This document shows, piece by piece, positions 59,926 through 63,805 of a stretch of 63,805 nt of DNA. Each line of letters starts with the position of its first letter. The first letter of the stretch is position 1. The notes under the pieces were generated by a model. That model had not been told where the DNA came from. It ran no database searches and saw only the letters and a list, made by a program, of their open reading frames with translations. The stretch lies in assembly GCA_002721815.1 (NCBI GenBank), contig PBLQ01000056.1:1-63805 (forward strand), in the 5' to 3' direction. The position numbers were made by a program, and so were the translations under genes. Origin of the DNA: Myxococcales bacterium. GTDB lineage: Bacteria; Myxococcota; UBA727; GCA-2721815.

Positions 59926-60969
59926 TTAGGCGGGAATGAAGCCCCCAGGATACACAATTCCGTTGCTCAACTGGCTTCCGGGCGGAATTTCTGAATGGGA
60001 TTGGACAACCACCCGGTCAAGTATCACACCTTTACCTACCCGTACCCCTGGGCCAAGCACCACCTGATCGTTGAGAATCGCGCCCGGTTCCACCTGCACC
60101 TGCTCATCCACCAAGACCTGCGACCCTTGGAGGCTTCCGGATGCAAGACTGGCCGTCGCGTGCACAAAACACGATTCATTTTGCGGGTGCAAATGCGCCA
60201 TGGGATCGAAATGCTTCAGCTGCGTGATCCCGGACAAAACGTCCCAGTGCAACTGTAACAACCGCTCTGGTGTGCCGACGTCTTGAAAACAGCCAGGTTG
60301 GTCCACACCGATGATTTTTTCTTGTGCCATCAACGCCTTTGGGTAGGTTTCTTTATTCACACAAAAAACCTCTCCGCTTCCGTCGAGGTATTTTAAGAAC
60401 TTCTTTTGAAACAAATGCACCCCGCAAAACATCCGCTCTTGGACTGGTTTTTTGACGACGGGAATTCGGTCCACAAAGGAAACAACAAAATCATCTTCAT
60501 CCGTGCCGATGCACCCAAAATCTTTTGCGTTGGCCACATTTTTGAGCAACAAGGCTGAGCAGGCTTCAGTACTTTGCTGCCGAGTTAAAACATGGGTCAA
60601 GGACACGTCGATAAAGGCGTCTGCATTGAGTAAAAAAATAAGATCAAACTTCTCAAGAAAAGCACGCGCATTTTTGAGTCCCCCACCCGTCCCCAGGATT
60701 TCCTTTTCCTCTAAGAAAGTCAGCTGCATGCCTTCGAATTGGGAACCGAGCTGCCTTGGCAGGGCCTCGGGCAGATGATGGGTGTTGATCACCACCTCAG
60801 AAACGCCAGCTCGGGCCAAATGGGACAGATTGTGCGCAATGAGGGGTCGCCCAAAAACTTCTACCAAGGGCTTGGGGCGCTCTTCTGTGAGAGGGCGCAA
60901 ACGCGTGCCAAATCCGGCGGCAAGAACCATGGCGCCAATGTTGAGATCATTTGTGATGGGTTCGTTCAT
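59926..60969 (-). CDS. Sugar-phosphate nucleotidyltransferase
   Basis: ATG 60969 chosen (347 aa); the longer frame to 61044 would overlap the divergent sua5 gene. Signature V-L-A-A-G-F-G-T-R-L-R-P-L-T...P-K-P-L-V, G-T-G-G-G and N-A-D-A. The C-terminal third has hexapeptide-like turns (V-D-E-Q-V-Q-V-E-P-G-A). Likely makes an NDP-hexose, such as GDP-mannose or NDP-glucose, for envelope polysaccharide; the sugar is not certain. Confidence 0.88.
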   Translation of the reverse strand: MNEPITNDLNIGAMVLAAGFGTRLRPLTEERPKPLVEVFGRPLIAHNLSHLARAGVSEVVINTHHLPEALPRQLGSQFEGMQLTFLEEKEILGTGGGLKNARAFLEKFDLIFLLNADAFIDVSLTHVLTRQQSTEACSALLLKNVANAKDFGCIGTDEDDFVVSFVDRIPVVKKPVQERMFCGVHLFQKKFLKYLDGSGEVFCVNKETYPKALMAQEKIIGVDQPGCFQDVGTPERLLQLHWDVLSGITQLKHFDPMAHLHPQNESCFVHATASLASGSLQGSQVLVDEQVQVEPGAILNDQVVLGPGVRVGKGVILDRVVVQSHSEIPPGSQLSNGIVYPGGFIPA

Positions 60970-61015
60970 GGCTACCGGGTAGCAAATATCGGGGCAGCGT
61001 GTATAGCGCTTTTGT

Positions 61016-62089
61016 ATGAAAAAAATGGTCCCTTTAAAAAACACCCTGATTTTAAAAGCATCTCACCCAGCAGATGTCCGATACGCAGGCGCTCTACTCA
61101 AAGCCGGGCAAGTGGTGGCCATCCCCACCGAAACCGTTTACGGCCTTGGGGGATTGGGCCTTCATGCCCAATCCGTCGCCAGTATTTACGAGGCCAAAAA
61201 CCGACCGCAGCACAACCCACTCATCTTGCATGTGGCGAACCTCGAAATGGCCCTTTCCTTATGGAACCTCGATGGAGAAGACGGGGCACGGGTGCGAACC
61301 TGCATCGAGACGCTGGCGCAACTTTTTTGGCCCGGGCCCCTCACCCTGGTGGCGCCCAAAGCGGCGCATGTCCCCGGGTCGGTTTCAGCGGGGTTGAACT
61401 CCTTGGCCGTGCGCATGCCTGCACATCCGGTGACACGACAGCTCATCGAATGGGTGGGGGAGCCGCTCGCAGCGCCCAGCGCCAATGTGGCCAATCGCCC
61501 GAGTCCCACTCGGGCGGGTCATGTCATGAGAAGCCTGAGTGGGAGAATCGCCGCTGTTTTGGATGCGGGTCCCTGCGAGGCAGGCATTGAATCCACGGTG
61601 GTTGATGTTCGAAGTGATCCCATCAAAATTTTGCGGGCGGGTACCATCAGTGGGGCTGTGCTGTGCGACAAGCTCGCCATTTCAGACATATCGACCGCGA
61701 ATTTGGGTTCGCCGAGCCATGCGCCTGCCGTCCCCACTTCGCCAGGTCAGCTGTCCCGGCATTACGCCCCTTCAAACACCCGGCTGCATTTGTTGGGCCA
61801 TGAAAGCCTTCAAGAAGCCTGGCAAAGCGGCATGTCCGTTCTGATTCGAGCTGCCACCCAAGCCCGGCTTTCCCATGAGCTGGGGGACAGGCCTTTGAAT
61901 TCATTAACTTTTACCATGCCAGACAGCCCTGAGGCCTACGGGCGAGCCCTCTATGGCGCCTTCTACAACATCGAGGCGCAGGATCTGGAAGAGGTTGGCA
62001 TGGAGGATCTTGTGCCAACTTCGCCGATGAGTCCCTGGTGGGCCATTCAAGACAGACTGTTGCGGGCCAGTTATCAGGGCCCAAAATGA
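61016..62089 (+). CDS. sua5: Threonylcarbamoyl-AMP synthase, Sua5 type
   Basis: A 357-aa protein; ATG 61016 (61025 possible). YrdC domain with I-P-T-E-T-V-Y-G-L-G, K-N-R-P-x-x-x-P-L, S-A-N-V-A-N-R-P-S-P-T and S-T-V-V-D; then a linker with S-P-G-Q-L-S-R-H-Y-A-P and a Sua5 C-domain. It makes the intermediate for t6A in tRNAs that read ANN codons. Confidence 0.94.
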   Translation: MKKMVPLKNTLILKASHPADVRYAGALLKAGQVVAIPTETVYGLGGLGLHAQSVASIYEAKNRPQHNPLILHVANLEMALSLWNLDGEDGARVRTCIETLAQLFWPGPLTLVAPKAAHVPGSVSAGLNSLAVRMPAHPVTRQLIEWVGEPLAAPSANVANRPSPTRAGHVMRSLSGRIAAVLDAGPCEAGIESTVVDVRSDPIKILRAGTISGAVLCDKLAISDISTANLGSPSHAPAVPTSPGQLSRHYAPSNTRLHLLGHESLQEAWQSGMSVLIRAATQARLSHELGDRPLNSLTFTMPDSPEAYGRALYGAFYNIEAQDLEEVGMEDLVPTSPMSPWWAIQDRLLRASYQGPK

Positions 62090-62166
62090 CCAATATTTGC
62101 CCAACCCCCCTTGTTATCGACCGCCTACTTACGTTAAGAGCCCGGTGACTTTGGAAACATCACGAT

Positions 62167-62192
62167 TGCGAAAAAGAACTTTCGCAGTTTTT
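62167..62192 (+). other. Leader hairpin before the DsbA-like gene
   Basis: TGCGAAA (62167-62173), loop AAGAAC, TTTCGCA (62180-62186), then G and five T, directly before AGGAGAGA. It looks like a weak terminator or attenuator placed at the ribosome site. Confidence 0.35.
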
Positions 62193-62206
62193 AGGAGAGA
62201 GAAAAC

Positions 62207-62908
62207 ATGAAAAAAATCATCTGCGCATTGACTGTGTTGGCGTTTTCCGTGGCTTGCCAGCCGCCCGCCAATAACGAAGTTGCTCAAAAATTGGAAAAGC
62301 GTGTTGCCGAGCTCGAAAAGCAAGTTAAAGAGCTCAAAAAAGCACCCAAAAAACCACAACGCCCTCAGCCCAAGCCACAAACGGCTGCTTACAAGTTGCC
62401 TACCGGTGAAAGCGCTTCACACGGTGCCGGCAGCGTGGACATCACCCTTTTCAGTGATTTCCAATGCCCCTTCTGCGCTCGTGTAGACCCCATGCTCAAG
62501 CAAGCGGTTAACGATCCTGAGCTCAAAGGCAAAGTAAAGTTGGTCTTCAAGCACTTCCCCTTGTCTTTTCACAAAGACGCAAAGCCCGCATCTAAAGCTG
62601 CTATGGCCGCTGGTGAGCAAGGCAAGTTCTGGGAAATGTCTGAAAAATTGCTCGCGAACCAACGCGACCTGAAACCAGACAACTTCAAAAAATGGGCCAA
62701 AGAAATCGGCTTGAACGTTGGTAAATTTGAGAAAGACCTCAAGGCCAACGATGCCAAGTACGAAGCTCAAATCAAAGCCGACATGGAAATGGGCACCAAA
62801 GCAGCCAAAGTGCGCGGCACCCCCTCCATCTTCGTTGGCGGCTGGCAGCTGCAACAACGCAGTGTTGACGGCATCAAAAGCTTGCTGAAAGACAAAAAAC
62901 TTCTCTAA
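62207..62908 (+). CDS. DsbA-like thioredoxin-fold lipoprotein
   Basis: A 233-aa protein; AGGAGAGA upstream. Lipobox F-S-V-A-C at about 13-17. A short coiled coil (about 24-46) and a Lys/Pro linker precede the thioredoxin fold with the redox motif C-P-F-C at about 87-90 and cis-Pro loop R-G-T-P-S-I-F-V-G-G. A DsbA-family oxidase or isomerase tethered to a membrane fits the many disulfide-rich exported proteins here. Confidence 0.92.
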   Translation: MKKIICALTVLAFSVACQPPANNEVAQKLEKRVAELEKQVKELKKAPKKPQRPQPKPQTAAYKLPTGESASHGAGSVDITLFSDFQCPFCARVDPMLKQAVNDPELKGKVKLVFKHFPLSFHKDAKPASKAAMAAGEQGKFWEMSEKLLANQRDLKPDNFKKWAKEIGLNVGKFEKDLKANDAKYEAQIKADMEMGTKAAKVRGTPSIFVGGWQLQQRSVDGIKSLLKDKKLL

Positions 62909-62934
62909 GTTTCTTTCGTTCTTGCAAGTATGAC

Positions 62935-62963
62935 AAGGGGACCTTATTCAGGTCCCCTTTTTT
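62935..62963 (+). terminator. Rho-independent terminator after the DsbA-like gene
   Basis: A 10-bp stem AAGGGGACCT (62935-62944) / AGGTCCCCTT (62950-62959), loop TATTC, then T run. Confidence 0.88.
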
Positions 62964-62985
62964 ATGCCCAAAAAGTGATCCGACC

Positions 62986-63805
62986 ATGCATGGACTGAAC
63001 CCAGCACAAACTGAAGCCGTTCGCCACCGGGGCACCTCGTTATTGGTGTTGGCCGGCGCTGGAAGTGGCAAGACACGCGTGGTGACCACACGCATCGCAA
63101 AACTCCTCATGGAAGATGTGGCGCCCGAAAACATCGTGGGCGTTACTTTCACCAACAAAGCCGCCAAAGAAATGCGCGAACGCCTGGTGGGCCTGGTGGG
63201 GGCCGAACGCTGCCAAGGCATCAGCCTCAGCACGTTCCATTCCTTTTGTATTCGGCTGTTGCGCGAACACGGCAGCCATGTGGGTCTCAAGTCATTTTTC
63301 GCGATTGCAGACGTTGCCGATCAAGTGTCGCAGTTGATCGCTGCCGCAGGCAAACACAGCTCTGTGTTTAAAGCCTTTCCACCGCGGCAAATTCTTTCCC
63401 AAATATCATTATTTAAAAACCAAGGCCTATTACCAGAACAAGTCCCGAACGCCCACTCAGAACTGCAGAGCATTGCGCAAAGCCTCTACCCCCTTTACCA
63501 ACAAAACCTCAAGGCACTCCAGTTAGTGGACTTTGACGATTTATTATTGTTAGCGAGAGAACTGCTGCAACAAAATGTTGACATAAGAAACCAGCTCCAA
63601 GAACGCATTCACCACCTGCTTATCGACGAATATCAAGACACCAACCCATTACAGTTGTCCTTGATCCAGCTGCTCGCCAGCCCCCAATGTCAAGTGTGTG
63701 CGGTGGGCGATGATGATCAAGCCATCTACGCTTTTCGTGGGGCCAACATTGAAAACATTTTACGTTTTGAACAAGACTTCGCGCCATGCCGGGTGATCAA
63801 GCTTG
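62986..63805 (+). CDS. UvrD/Rep/PcrA-family DNA helicase (3' partial)
   Basis: ATG at 62986; the frame is open to the window end, 273 codons visible. Superfamily 1 motifs: L-N-P-A-Q-T-E-A-V (Q motif), A-G-A-G-S-G-K-T (Walker A), F-T-N-K-A-A-K-E-M-R-E-R, S-T-F-H-S-F-C, D-F-D-D-L-L, I-D-E-Y-Q-D-T-N (Walker B) and V-G-D-D-D-Q-A-I-Y-A-F-R-G-A. A repair or replication-restart helicase. Confidence 0.95.
   Translation, partial: MHGLNPAQTEAVRHRGTSLLVLAGAGSGKTRVVTTRIAKLLMEDVAPENIVGVTFTNKAAKEMRERLVGLVGAERCQGISLSTFHSFCIRLLREHGSHVGLKSFFAIADVADQVSQLIAAAGKHSSVFKAFPPRQILSQISLFKNQGLLPEQVPNAHSELQSIAQSLYPLYQQNLKALQLVDFDDLLLLARELLQQNVDIRNQLQERIHHLLIDEYQDTNPLQLSLIQLLASPQCQVCAVGDDDQAIYAFRGANIENILRFEQDFAPCRVIKL

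Overview
The window looks like a chromosomal segment of a Gram-negative, myxobacterium-like organism (Myxococcota/Bradymonadota or a relative, formerly Deltaproteobacteria). The reasons are the many secreted Cys-rich and Ca-binding repeat proteins, Cys-disulfide repeats of the CGDG...CDDGN type, C-terminal tails of the MYXO-CTERM kind (Cys-Gly motif, hydrophobic helix, Arg cluster), outer-membrane barrels, and an rpoN-linked regulatory PTS cluster that includes HPr kinase. The taxonomic call is inference; no rRNA or tRNA gene was seen. Base composition looks close to half G+C. Coding density is high and no gene-free stretch exceeds about 265 bases.

Layout: (1) 1-14.6 kb, a block of large exported proteins: a 5'-truncated giant with two seven-blade FG-GAP propellers, a FISUMP-domain lipoprotein, a 1905-aa lipoprotein with two more seven-blade FG-GAP propellers, a polytopic membrane protein, and a lipoprotein with a seven-blade RCC1 propeller. 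(2) 14.5-20.8 kb on the minus strand, an apparent operon ompA-like / thrombospondin-3 protein / NUDIX-MBL fusion. (3) 21.0-28.7 kb, rpoN-hpf-ptsN-hprK-rapZ-EIIA(Man)-ptsH-ptsI, a regulatory phosphotransferase system with no sugar permease in view; hprK carries an in-frame TGA just before its conserved C-terminus. (4) 28.7-33.8 kb on the minus strand, a Ca-binding repeat lipoprotein translationally coupled to a TonB-receptor-like barrel. (5) 34.0-38.8 kb, rpmG then lpd-lipB-E2-lipA, a compact lipoate-making and lipoate-using set. (6) 38.8-45.3 kb, five small-to-mid secreted Cys-rich proteins, four of them forming an A-B-A'-B' duplicated pair. (7) 45.4-63.8 kb, mostly housekeeping: a DgkA-type kinase plus polysaccharide deacetylase, coaBC, a left-handed beta-helix protein, a PP2C phosphatase, clpB with a 53-aa acidic upstream gene, dnaB, an outer-membrane protein gene broken by an in-frame TAA, orn, a CsgG-like protein, a parvulin lipoprotein, a sugar nucleotidyltransferase, sua5, a DsbA-like lipoprotein, and the start of a UvrD/Rep helicase.

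The best leads for something undescribed are the A-B-A'-B' secreted Cys-rich locus with slippage-prone spacer repeats, the eightfold C-x2-C-x11-13-C lipoprotein beside it, the twin seven-blade propeller modules at the left end, the Ca-repeat lipoprotein/barrel pair, and the interrupted hprK. Six of seven convergent gene junctions have 3 bases or fewer between them, or overlap, which leaves no room for ordinary terminators.
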